Shown in pieces: positions 1-7,916 of a stretch of 40,109 bases of DNA. The translations under genes and the position numbers were made by a program. Under the pieces are notes generated by a model. It was not told the origin of the DNA. It saw only the letters and a list, made by a program, of their open reading frames with translations, and ran no database searches. How positions within the stretch are numbered: position 1 is the first letter of the stretch; each line of letters begins with the position of its first letter. The DNA lies in the NCBI RefSeq assembly GCF_001751245.1, contig NZ_LJGU01000121.1:127205-167313 (forward strand), written 5' to 3'. This stretch comes from Streptomyces oceani (lineage in GTDB: Bacteria > Actinomycetota > Actinomycetes > Streptomycetales > Streptomycetaceae).

Positions 1-1239
1 GGCGCCGCCAGCCCCGGCAGCGCCACCGCCGGCCACGCCACCGCCCGCCATGCCGTACGAAGGATCGGGCGGCCCGAACCCGGCGGCGCCCTCCGCCATG
101 GGCCACCCGCGCGCGGCCGAGGGAACCTCGCCCGCCGCCCCCGTACGAACCCTCCCAGCCGACCCCGGGCCGCCATCCGCCGCGGAATCCTCCGCCGCCG
201 CCCCGGAGTCGGCCGCCCCCACAACGCCGCCCTCCGGCGAACGGGAGCCGTGCGTGAAGGGCACCAGCCCGGAGGGCACGCCACTCGGGGTCTCCGAGTT
301 CCCCGAGTCGCCGGAATCGCCCGCTCCGGGCGCCGCCTCCGGTTCCAGGTGCAGCAGTTCCACGGCTCTCCTGCTGACGTGCTCGACCAGCGGGCCGGGC
401 AGCCAGCCCGTACGGATCAGGCCGCTCGCGCCCGCCGGCCCCGCGAGTCCCTCCACCAGGTCGGCCGGCGTGGGTCGCTCCGCGGCCTCCTTGGCCAGGC
501 AGCCGACGACCAACTCCCGCAGTGAGTCGGGCAGGCCGTCCAGCTCCGGTTCCTCGTGCACGACCCGGTAGAGCAACGCGGCCGAGCTGTCGCCGGGGAA
601 CGGCGATGCGCCGGTCCCCGCGTAGCCGAGCACGGCGCCCAGCGAGAACACGTCGGTGGGCGGACCGACCGTGCTCTTGCCGAGCACCTGCTCCGGCGAC
701 ATGTAGCCGGGGGAGCCGACGGTGACGCCGGCGGAGGTGACCACGGAGGTGCCGTCGGTGGCCCGGCTGACGCCGAAGTCGATGAGCCGTGGGCCGTCGA
801 GCGTGAGCATGACGTTGGAGGGCTTGATGTCCCGGTGCACCAGCCCGAGACCGTGCACCGCGGACAGTGCCTCCGCGAGACCGGTGCCGACCGCCCGTAC
901 GCAACTCTCGGGCAGCGGGCCGTGTACGGCGACGGCCTCCCGCAGCGTGGGCCCGGCGACGTAACCGGTGGCGACCCAGGGCATCGGGGCGTCCGGGTCG
1001 GCGTCCAGCACCGGGGCGGTCCAGTCGCCACCCACCCGCCGGGCGGAGTCGACCTCGCGACGAAACCGTGCGCGAAACTCGTCGTCGCTGGCGAAGTGCG
1101 GATGCACCACCTTCACCGCGACCGTACGTCCGCCGGGGCTGCGGCCCAGGTAGACCCGGCCCATACCACCCGAGCCGAGCCGCCGCAGCAGTCGGTAGTC
1201 CCCGATCGTCCTCGCGTCACCCGCGTCGAGCGGCTGCAT
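1..1239 (-). CDS. Serine/threonine protein kinase, C-terminal end cut by window edge
   Basis: Eukaryotic-type (Hanks) Ser/Thr kinase, expected to phosphorylate proteins at the membrane or in the cytosol. The frame is open for 413 codons and runs off the left edge. The kinase domain spans about residues 13-280: glycine loop GSGGMGRVYLG (22-32), ATP lysine K43, catalytic loop HRDIKPSN (135-142, D137), DFG at 154-156 and SPEQ at 181-184. After it comes a Gly/Ala/Ser/Pro-rich linker of more than 100 residues, typical of Streptomyces kinases that carry a further membrane or sensor domain beyond this edge. The ATG at 1239 is preceded by GGGGAGG at about 10 nt. It lies 81 nt downstream of mqnA on the same strand and may be co-transcribed with it. 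The substrate is unknown. Confidence 0.9.
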   Translation of the reverse strand, partial: MQPLDAGDARTIGDYRLLRRLGSGGMGRVYLGRSPGGRTVAVKVVHPHFASDDEFRARFRREVDSARRVGGDWTAPVLDADPDAPMPWVATGYVAGPTLREAVAVHGPLPESCVRAVGTGLAEALSAVHGLGLVHRDIKPSNVMLTLDGPRLIDFGVSRATDGTSVVTSAGVTVGSPGYMSPEQVLGKSTVGPPTDVFSLGAVLGYAGTGASPFPGDSSAALLYRVVHEEPELDGLPDSLRELVVGCLAKEAAERPTPADLVEGLAGPAGASGLIRTGWLPGPLVEHVSRRAVELLHLEPEAAPGAGDSGDSGNSETPSGVPSGLVPFTHGSRSPEGGVVGAADSGAAAEDSAADGGPGSAGRVRTGAAGEVPSAARGWPMAEGAAGFGPPDPSYGMAGGGVAGGGAAGAGGA

Positions 1240-1320
1240 CGAAGTTGACCTCCCCAGGTTCGACGCGCCTCTCAGCTTAGAGAATCCGGCAGCCCGACGG
1301 GTTGCCCTCGCCGGGCCCGC

Positions 1321-2295
<975 letters not shown>

Positions 2296-2362
2296 TCACC
2301 GGAAGGCAGCGCTCCGGAAGTGCTCGTGATCGTCGCCACTACCGCGCCTCGAGCTACCGTGC

Positions 2363-2368
2363 TAGGCT
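2363..2368 (+). promoter_or_regulatory. Candidate -10 box of the cold-shock gene
   Basis: TAGGCT resembles the actinobacterial -10 (TAGGAT/TANNNT). It would give a leader of about 120 nt before the cold-shock start codon. No good -35 is seen, so the call is weak. Confidence 0.35.
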
Positions 2369-2405
2369 CCGAGCAAGTTGCAGTTTGGTTTCCTTGCAGT
2401 ACAGA

Positions 2406-2434
2406 GCCTGCGGAGCATGTGACCGCGGGCTTTT
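2406..2434 (+). promoter_or_regulatory. Terminator-like hairpin with U-tract in the cold-shock leader
   Basis: GCCTGCGG (2406-2413) pairs with CCGCGGGC (2423-2430), 8 bp with one G-T wobble. It closes a 9-nt loop and is followed at once by TTTTGTCATTTT. This looks like an intrinsic terminator placed about 65 nt before the gene, so it could act as an attenuator. The loop contains ATGTGA (2417-2422), a start codon followed directly by a stop. Three TTGCAG copies (2378, 2394, 2451) flank it, and the last (GCAGG) could pair with CCTGC of the left arm in a competing fold. The function is inferred. Confidence 0.5.
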
Positions 2435-2497
2435 GTCATTTTCAGACTTCTTGCAGGTTCTGGAACAGGGCGACCCTTATAGGCCCAGGGAGGGCTT

Positions 2498-2701
2498 ATG
2501 GCTACCGGAACCGTCAAGTGGTTCAACGCCGAAAAGGGCTTCGGATTCATCGCCCAGGACGGCGGCGGTCCCGACGTCTTCGTCCACTACTCCGCAATCA
2601 ACGCCACCGGCTTCCGTTCTCTCGAGGAGAACCAGCAGGTGACCTTTGATGTGACCCAGGGTCCGAAGGGTCCTCAGGCGGAGAACGTCACCGCCGCCTG
2701 A
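2498..2701 (+). CDS. Cold-shock protein, CspA family
   Basis: Small single-domain nucleic-acid chaperone of 67 residues (OB fold). RNP1-like KGFGFI (residues 16-21) and RNP2-like VFVHY (27-31) bind single-stranded RNA/DNA. The sequence from [18 protein letters not shown] through the basic and aromatic surface is typical of Streptomyces Csp proteins, and the length is standard. The ATG at 2498 follows GGGAGG with good spacing. It is a monocistronic unit, divergent from mqnA, with a leader of about 120 nt holding a hairpin at 2406-2434 and a strong terminator at 2730-2758. It probably serves as a general RNA chaperone, and whether it is truly cold-inducible is not visible here. Confidence 0.97.
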   Translation: MATGTVKWFNAEKGFGFIAQDGGGPDVFVHYSAINATGFRSLEENQQVTFDVTQGPKGPQAENVTAA

Positions 2702-2729
2702 GCGCAGAGCAGCAGATCAGCGGTACCCA

Positions 2730-2758
2730 AGGAGCCCTCGCCACCGGCGGGGGCTCCT
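2730..2758 (+). terminator. Intrinsic terminator of the cold-shock gene
   Basis: AGGAGCCCTCGCC (2730-2742) pairs with GGCGGGGGCTCCT (2746-2758): 13 bp including one wobble, with a 3-nt loop. It starts 29 nt after the stop codon. There is no long U-tract, as is common in Streptomyces. Confidence 0.8.
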
Positions 2759-2802
2759 GCCCTTGTTCGGACGGAATCGGGACGCGGGTCGGGAAGGCCG
2801 CA

Positions 2803-2843
2803 TTGACAGTCCCCCTCAGCCGTCCGCATCATACCGATATGAT
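2803..2843 (+). promoter_or_regulatory. Candidate promoter with overlapping dyad, TauD-type gene leader
   Basis: TTGACA (2803-2808), 18 nt, then CATCAT (2827-2832) forms a plausible promoter. Its predicted start site is at about 2839. An inverted repeat ATCATA-N4-TATGAT (2828-2833/2838-2843) overlaps the -10 and the start point, which is the right place for an operator. If used, it gives the dioxygenase gene a leader of about 350 nt. Confidence 0.35.
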
Positions 2844-2919
2844 CACGCAGCACTCGTCCTTCGCGACCGGCACCCTCGGGGTGCCCTTCCGCGGCGGGTG
2901 CGAGCGGTCCGGTCTCTAG
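2839..2919 (+). other. Possible 26-codon leaderless upstream ORF
   Basis: An ATG located 6 nt after the candidate -10 opens a 26-residue frame starting MITQHSSF and ending GGCERSGL, with a single Cys near the end. It lies in the long leader of the TauD-type gene. It lacks the HVDLCR signature of the known cysteine leader peptides, so a regulatory role is only a guess. The same DNA (2865-2914) can fold: GACCGG pairs with CCGGTC around an inner 6-bp hairpin GCACCC-TCG-GGGTGC. Confidence 0.22.
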
Positions 2920-3189
2920 CGCCAGAGCCCCCACCAGCCAGGGTGCGCCGTCTCACGGCTCCCGGCACGGCGGCTCACCGCCCGTCTCCTCCAGCAGGCC
3001 AAGTGCGCCCGTGACGCACGGGTTCTCGGCTGTCGAGGGACCGGAGGACCGAGCACCGAAGCGTCGACCGCCGAAGCGCCGGACCACGTCCGGGCGTACG
3101 GCCACCCTGGCAGGCCCGGCACTGGCTCAACTGCCGCGGCACCTCGCATCCCATGTGCCCGTACCCGTCGCCTTCGCCAGGAGACTTCC
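2920..3189. other. Intergenic leader, no gene recognised
   Basis: GC-rich leader DNA between the small upstream frame and the dioxygenase start. I looked for SAM, cobalamin, TPP and c-di-AMP riboswitch core motifs and for a cysteine leader peptide and recognised none. Confidence 0.5.
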
Positions 3190-4209
3190 ATGTCCGTGAC
3201 CGACACCACCGCTGTGACCGACACCGCCCCTGTGACCGAGACAGCCGAACGAGACGCCGAACCCACAGCCACCGACTCCGCCGTGCCCGCCGACCCGCCC
3301 GCGCTGCGTCCGGCTCGGGTGCCGGACGGCGGCCTCTACGAGGGCCGGCGCACCCTGCGGCGGGTGCCCGCGGACTGGACGGACCGTCCGTACGACCGCT
3401 TCGAACTCGTCCCGCAGGGGCGGGTCATCGGCGCCGAGGTCCGTGGCGTCGACCTCTCCCGTCCGCTGGACCCCGCGCTGCGTGCCGAGCTGAACCGGGC
3501 GCTGCTGGAGTGGAAGGTGCTCTTCTTCCGCGGGCAGCACCTCGAGCCGGCGGCGCAGCGCGACTTCGCGCGCAACTGGGGCGAACTGGAGACCAACCCC
3601 CTGCTGGACCGGGGCTCCTCGGCCGAGGTGGTCCGGTTCGACAAGGGCGGCGACGCCGCCCCGACCTTCGAGAACGTGTGGCATGCCGACGTCACCTTCC
3701 GGGAACGGCCCGCGCTGGGAGCCGTACTCCAGATCCGCGAGGCGCCGCCGGTCGGCGGTGACACGATGTGGGCGGACATGGCGGCGGCGTACGACAACCT
3801 CTCGGACGAGATCAAGGAGCGGATCGACGGGGCCACGGCGGTGCACGACTTCCTGCCCGGCTTCGCCCGCTTCTTCGGCCCGGAGCGCCTCGCTCCGATG
3901 CAGGAGGTGTTCCCGCCGGTGGAGCACCCGGTGGTACGTACGCACCCGGAGACGGGACGCAAGCTGCTGTTCGTCAACACCTCCTTCACCACGCACCTCA
4001 CCGGCATGCCGCGGCGGGAGAGCGACGAACTGCTGCGGCAGCTCGTACAGCAGGCGCACGTGCCGGAGTACCAGGTGCGGTTCCGCTGGCAGGCCGGGGA
4101 CGTCGCCTTCTGGGACAACCGGGCCACCCAGCACTACGCCGTGGATGACTACGCGCCGCACCGTCGGGTCGCGGAACGGGTCGCGATCGCCGGCGACCGG
4201 CCGTACTGA
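3190..4209 (+). CDS. TauD/TfdA-family Fe(II)/2-oxoglutarate dioxygenase
   Basis: Predicted non-heme iron oxygenase that couples 2-oxoglutarate decarboxylation to hydroxylation of a small organic acid or sulfonate. The 339-residue protein has the iron-binding HxD in NVWHADVTF (about 158-166), the distal histidine in RATQHYAVDDY and the 2-oxoglutarate arginine in RRVAERV. The first 60 residues precede the catalytic fold and begin with three near-identical hexapeptide repeats (VTDTTA/VTDTAP/VTETAE). The ATG at 3190 follows CAGGAGAC at good spacing, although in-frame GTG codons occur in each repeat. It stands alone between a terminator and the convergent acyl-CoA ligase, so no pathway partner reveals the substrate. 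Taurine, another sulfonate or an alpha-ketoacid-linked substrate are all possible. Confidence 0.88.
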   Translation: MSVTDTTAVTDTAPVTETAERDAEPTATDSAVPADPPALRPARVPDGGLYEGRRTLRRVPADWTDRPYDRFELVPQGRVIGAEVRGVDLSRPLDPALRAELNRALLEWKVLFFRGQHLEPAAQRDFARNWGELETNPLLDRGSSAEVVRFDKGGDAAPTFENVWHADVTFRERPALGAVLQIREAPPVGGDTMWADMAAAYDNLSDEIKERIDGATAVHDFLPGFARFFGPERLAPMQEVFPPVEHPVVRTHPETGRKLLFVNTSFTTHLTGMPRRESDELLRQLVQQAHVPEYQVRFRWQAGDVAFWDNRATQHYAVDDYAPHRRVAERVAIAGDRPY

Positions 4210-4226
4210 CCGGCGGTGCCGGCACG

Positions 4227-4256
4227 GTGGAGCACGGGCGGCGGCCCGTGCTCCAC
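4227..4256. terminator. Bidirectional terminator between convergent genes
   Basis: A perfect 13-bp stem GTGGAGCACGGGC/GCCCGTGCTCCAC with a 4-nt GGCG loop. It lies 18 nt after the dioxygenase stop and 32 nt from the acyl-CoA ligase stop on the other strand, so it can serve both. Confidence 0.85.
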
Positions 4257-4287
4257 GCCCGGTCGGTGCCGCCCGGCCAGGTGCCGC

Positions 4288-6186
4288 TCAGCCGTAGAGC
4301 CCTTCGATCTCGTCGGCGAAGTCCCGCTGGATCGCCTCCCGTCGGAGCTTCAGCGAGGGCGTGAGGTGGCCCGACTCCTCGGTGAAGTCCACGGCCAGCA
4401 CCCGCAGGCGCCGGATGGACTCGGCCTGGGAGACGAGCCGGTTGGTCTCCTCCAGGGCCCGGTTCAGGTTGTGGTTCAGGTCGTCGTCCCGGGTGAGCTG
4501 TTCCCGGGTCAGGTCGGCCTTCTGGTGCATCCGCTGCCAGTGCCGCAGCCCGTCCGGATCGAGGGTGACCAGTGCCACCAGGTACGGCCGGTCGTCACCC
4601 ACCACAAGGCACTGGCCCACCAGCGGGTGCGCGCGCAGCCAGTCCTCCAACGGCGCGGGCGCGATGTTCTTCCCGCTGGAGGTGATGATGAGGTGCTTCT
4701 TCCGGCCGGTGATGCTGAGATAGCCGTCCGCGTCGAGGGCGCCGATATCCCCGGTGGCGAACCAGCCGTCCACGGACCGCTCCGGCACGGTGCTCCCCCG
4801 CTGCCCGTCCCAGTAACCACGGAACACCTGGCCGCCCTTGAGCAGCACCTCGCCGTCGTCGGCGATCCGCACCGCCGTACCCGGCACCGGCCAGCCGACC
4901 GTGCCCAGCCGGGGCCGCTGCGGCGGGGTGACGGTGACCGCGGCGGTGGTCTCGGTCAGGCCGTAACCCTCGAACACCTCGATGCCGGCGCCGGTGAAGA
5001 ACGCCCCGAGCCGGATTCCCAACGGCGAGCCGCCGCAGACGATGTGCCGCACCCGGCCGCCGAGCGCGGCGCGTATCCGCCGGTAGACCAGCGGCTCGTA
5101 GACACCCCGCGCGGCCCGGACGGCCAGTCCGGGGCCCTTGCCGCCGCCATGGGCGTCCACGGCGGCGCCGCCCCAGCGTACGGCGATCCGGGAGGCCCGG
5201 TCGAAGGACCGGGCACGCCGCATCCGCTCGGCGGTGGCCCGGCCCTGGTTGTAGACCCTCTCCAGGACGTACGGGATGGCGAGCAGGAAGGTCGGCTGGA
5301 ACTCCGCGAGGTCCGCCAGCAGTTCCTCGGTCCGTGTGCTGGGCGAATGCCCGAGGCGTACCCGCGCGCGCATACAGGCGATCGCCACCATCCGCCCGAA
5401 GACATGCGCGAGCGGCAGGAAGAGCAGGGTGGCGACGCGTTCCTCGTCCCTAGGTCGGAAGATCGGGTAGAGGAGCTCGGTGCAGTTGTCGACCTCGGCG
5501 AAGAAGTTCGCGTGCGTCAGGACACAGCCCTTCGCCCGGCCGGTGGTGCCGGAGGTGTAGATGAGGGTCGCGATGGTGTCCGGGGTGAGCATCCCCCGTC
5601 GTTCGCGCACCGCCTCGTCCGGGACGTCCTGGCCGGCCGTCACCAGCTGGTTCAGGGCGCCGGTGTCCAGTTGCCACAACTGCTCCAGCGCGGGCAGTCC
5701 GCCGCGGACTCCGGTGACCTGCCGGGCCAGTTCGACGTCCTCCACCACGCAGGCCGTCGCCCGCGCGTCCAGCAGGATGTCCCGGGTCTGGGCGGCGGAG
5801 GAGGTCGGGTAGAGCGGCACGGTGACCAGGCCGGCGGCCCAACCGGCGAAGTCGAGCAGCGTCCACTCGTAGCTCGTACGCGCCATCAGCGCCAGCCGGT
5901 CGCCCACCCGCAGGCCGTACGCGATCAGCCCCTTGGCCACGGCCCGTACCTCGGCGGCGAACTCCGCCGCGCTGACGTCGACCCAGCCGCCGTCCGGCTG
6001 CCGGCGGCTGAGCACCGGTTCGTCAGGGGCGTCCTCGGCGTTGTGGAACGGCAGGTCCGCGAGGGAGCCGTGGCGTACGGGCGCCACCAGGGGTGGCACG
6101 GACACCTCCCGCACCACCCCGGACTCGACCAGCTTGGTCGGCTCCACGACCGGTGGCGGCGCTGCGGCTTCCGGCCTGACTGACAT
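4288..6186 (-). CDS. fadD: Long-chain acyl-CoA synthetase (AMP-binding, FadD15-like)
   Basis: Activates fatty acids to acyl-AMP and then acyl-CoA, at the inner face of the membrane. The 632-residue protein is normal for FadD15-type ligases. The phosphate-binding loop LIYTSGTTGRAKG is at about 210-222, the adenylate motif is EGYGLTETTAAVTVTP, DGWFATGDIG carries the nucleotide-binding aspartate, and GRKKHLIITSSGKNIAP is the hinge region with the A10 lysine further on. The ATG at 6186 follows GGGAG at about 6 nt. The frame stays open upstream into the neighbouring gene, but that extension has no homology-like content. It lies downstream of the thiolase gene on the same strand across a 272-nt repeat-rich spacer. 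Confidence 0.93.
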   Translation of the reverse strand: MSVRPEAAAPPPVVEPTKLVESGVVREVSVPPLVAPVRHGSLADLPFHNAEDAPDEPVLSRRQPDGGWVDVSAAEFAAEVRAVAKGLIAYGLRVGDRLALMARTSYEWTLLDFAGWAAGLVTVPLYPTSSAAQTRDILLDARATACVVEDVELARQVTGVRGGLPALEQLWQLDTGALNQLVTAGQDVPDEAVRERRGMLTPDTIATLIYTSGTTGRAKGCVLTHANFFAEVDNCTELLYPIFRPRDEERVATLLFLPLAHVFGRMVAIACMRARVRLGHSPSTRTEELLADLAEFQPTFLLAIPYVLERVYNQGRATAERMRRARSFDRASRIAVRWGGAAVDAHGGGKGPGLAVRAARGVYEPLVYRRIRAALGGRVRHIVCGGSPLGIRLGAFFTGAGIEVFEGYGLTETTAAVTVTPPQRPRLGTVGWPVPGTAVRIADDGEVLLKGGQVFRGYWDGQRGSTVPERSVDGWFATGDIGALDADGYLSITGRKKHLIITSSGKNIAPAPLEDWLRAHPLVGQCLVVGDDRPYLVALVTLDPDGLRHWQRMHQKADLTREQLTRDDDLNHNLNRALEETNRLVSQAESIRRLRVLAVDFTEESGHLTPSLKLRREAIQRDFADEIEGLYG

Positions 6187-6208
6187 GGCGGCTCCCTGTG
6201 CGGGTCGG

Positions 6209-6239
6209 CGGCTGTTCCGGTCCACGGCTGTTCCGGTCC
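6209..6239. repeat. Two-copy 15-bp direct repeat upstream of the acyl-CoA ligase
   Basis: CGGCTGTTCCGGTCC occurs at 6209-6223 and again at 6225-6239, a 16-bp period. It lies 23-53 nt before the ligase start codon, so it is in its leader or promoter region. Confidence 0.8.
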
Positions 6240-6328
6240 GCGGCCGGGTTGAACTGACGGGCCGGTGACCACGTCGGCACCGACGTCCGGGGGCCCGAGG
6301 GCAGGTCCGGGCGATCTGGGACGGGGAT

Positions 6329-6353
6329 CCGGGTTGGTGACCCCGGGTTGGTG
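6329..6353. repeat. Two-copy 11-bp direct repeat
   Basis: CCGGGTTGGTG at 6329-6339 and 6343-6353 (14-bp period), in the same spacer between the thiolase and acyl-CoA ligase genes. The role is unknown. Confidence 0.75.
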
Positions 6354-6370
6354 CGTACGGATCTCCGCGG

Positions 6371-6441
6371 GTCCGTGGACGGGCTCCACGGACGGGTTCC
6401 ACGGAGAGGGTCCACGGGCCGTGGTTCACGGACACCACGGA
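6371..6441. repeat. Array of CCACGGA/TCCGTGG motifs with hairpin
   Basis: The 71-bp stretch holds TCCGTGGA, TCCACGGA, TTCCACGGA, TCCACGG, CCGTGG, TTCACGGA and CCACGGA, with 4-6 nt between most of the leading copies. The first two form a perfect 9-bp stem GTCCGTGGA/TCCACGGAC (6371-6379/6385-6393) that could terminate the thiolase transcript, whose stop is at 6459. The remaining copies are not explained by a terminator. Confidence 0.7.
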
Positions 6442-6458
6442 GGCTCGTACGACACGGC

Positions 6459-7844
6459 CTACGCGCGCTCCAGGATGGCCGTCACCCCCTGCCCGCCGGC
6501 GGCGCAGATCGAGATGAGCCCCCGCGCGCCCGGTTCCGCGCCGTCCCGCTCGGCGAGCAGCTTGGCGAGCGTGGCGACGATACGGGCGCCTGTGGCCGCG
6601 AAGGGGTGACCGGTCGCGAGCGACGAGCCGGCGACGTTGAGCCGGGCACGGTCGACCGGTGCCAGGCCCTGCTTCTCCCAGGCGGCCATGGTGGCGAGCA
6701 CCTGGGAGGCGAACGCCTCGTGGATCTCGACCAGTTCGAAGTCCGTCAGGTCCAGCCCGGCGCGTCGTAGCATCCGCGGCACCGCGAAGGCGGGGGCCAT
6801 CAGCAGGCCCTCCCCGACATCGTCGGTGAAGTCGACGGCGCCGGTCTCGTACGCGGTCAGGTACGCGAGCGGCCGAAGCCCGCGCTCCTCGGCCCACTCC
6901 TCGTCGGCCAGCAGTACGGTGGCGGCGCCGTCGGTCAGCGGGGTGGAGTTGCCGGCCGTCATGGTGGCCTCGGACAGCGCCCCGGCGGGGGTGGCGCTCT
7001 CCCCGTCGACCGCGGCCTCCGCGGCGAAGCCCGCCGCGTGCTCGCCCCCTGCGCCCTTGTCTCCCTCGGTCCGAGTGCCGAACACCGGCTTGAGTTCGGC
7101 CAGTTTCTGCGCGGTGGTACCCGGCCGCAGGTTCTGGTCCCGGGCCAGGCCGTTGTAGGGCATGACCAGGTCGTGCAGGAAGCCGCTGTCGTAGGCCGTG
7201 GCGAGGTTGCGGTGGCTCAGCGCCGCGAGCTCGTCCTGCTCCCGCCGGGTGATCCCCCATTCCTTGGCCGTACGGGCCGCGTGCTCGCCCATCGAGAGTC
7301 CAGTGCGGGGCTCGGCGTTCCGCGGGATGTCCGGGATCAGGTCGCGCAGTCGGACCCGGGCGAGTTCGCGGGCCCGCTCCTTCTTGTTCCCGGCCCGACG
7401 GGCGGCGAGCAGGATGCGCCGCAGACGGTCGTTGATCCCCAGCGGCGCGTCGCTGGCGGTGTCGGCGCCGCCTGCAACGCCCGACCGGATCTGGCCGAGC
7501 GCGATCTTGTTCGCCACCGCGATGACGGCCTGCAGGCTGGTGCCGCAAGCCTGTTGGATGTCGTACGCGGGCGTGCGCGGGTCCAGGGCGGTGCCCAGCA
7601 CGCTCTCCCGGGCGAGGTTGAAGTCCCTGCTGTGCTTCAGCACGGCGCCGGCGACGACTTCGCCGACCGCGCGGTCGTCGTGCAGTTCGAAACGCTGGAC
7701 GAGGCCGTCGAGTGCCGCGGTGAGCATGTCCTGGTTGGACGTGGTGGCGTACGGCCCGTCCGCGCGCGCGAAGGGGATACGGCTGCCACCGATGACTGCC
7801 ACCCGGCGTGGCACGTGGGATCGTATGAGGCCGGTGGGGCTCAT
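6459..7844 (-). CDS. Acetyl-CoA C-acyltransferase (thiolase, FadA2/FadI-like)
   Basis: Thiolase that cleaves or forms 3-ketoacyl-CoA in fatty-acid beta-oxidation. The 461-residue protein has the nucleophile cysteine in DIQQACGTSLQAV (about 105-117), the histidine in EIHEAFASQ and GHPFAATGAR, and the C-terminal cysteine region SICAAGGQG. The length suits the FadI/FadA2 subfamily. I chose the ATG at 7844, which has AGGAG about 10 nt upstream, over the much longer open frame. It is divergent from the FabG gene with 72 nt between starts. In mycobacteria the fadA2, fabG4 and htdX genes have the same arrangement (family knowledge), so a shared lipid pathway is likely. Confidence 0.93.
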   Translation of the reverse strand: MSPTGLIRSHVPRRVAVIGGSRIPFARADGPYATTSNQDMLTAALDGLVQRFELHDDRAVGEVVAGAVLKHSRDFNLARESVLGTALDPRTPAYDIQQACGTSLQAVIAVANKIALGQIRSGVAGGADTASDAPLGINDRLRRILLAARRAGNKKERARELARVRLRDLIPDIPRNAEPRTGLSMGEHAARTAKEWGITRREQDELAALSHRNLATAYDSGFLHDLVMPYNGLARDQNLRPGTTAQKLAELKPVFGTRTEGDKGAGGEHAAGFAAEAAVDGESATPAGALSEATMTAGNSTPLTDGAATVLLADEEWAEERGLRPLAYLTAYETGAVDFTDDVGEGLLMAPAFAVPRMLRRAGLDLTDFELVEIHEAFASQVLATMAAWEKQGLAPVDRARLNVAGSSLATGHPFAATGARIVATLAKLLAERDGAEPGARGLISICAAGGQGVTAILERA

Positions 7845-7869
7845 CCTCGACCAAACTCCTGACTTCTGA

Positions 7870-7889
7870 GTAACCTTACCCTTTAGTAA
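7870..7889. promoter_or_regulatory. Candidate TetR-type operator in divergent promoter
   Basis: GTAA-CC-TTAC-CCTTTA-GTAA: a dyad TTAC-N6-GTAA (7876-7889), preceded by another GTAA half-site (7870-7873). It is in an AT-rich island midway between the thiolase and FabG start codons. A TetR-family gene lies about 3 kb away (10265-10939) and is the obvious candidate regulator. The pairing is inferred. Confidence 0.5.
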
Positions 7890-7916
7890 ATCTACGCGAG
7901 CGCCAGGAGTGGGGAA

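Noticed and set aside
2865..2914. Possible riboswitch (three-stem fold) before the TauD-type gene
   Set aside because: The fold GACCGG/CCGGTC with an inner hairpin is real on paper, but I recognise no SAM, cobalamin, TPP or c-di-AMP core motif, so I kept it as an unassigned structure.
4216..6183. Long 655-residue open frame opposite the acyl-CoA ligase
   Set aside because: It is fully antisense to a gene with clear adenylation motifs and reads as Arg/Pro/Gly-rich composition, a usual shadow in high-GC DNA.
6187..7854. Upstream continuation of the acyl-CoA ligase frame (1188 residues in total)
   Set aside because: The extra 5' part overlaps the thiolase gene in another frame and has no family-like sequence. 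The ATG at 6186 has a good ribosome site.
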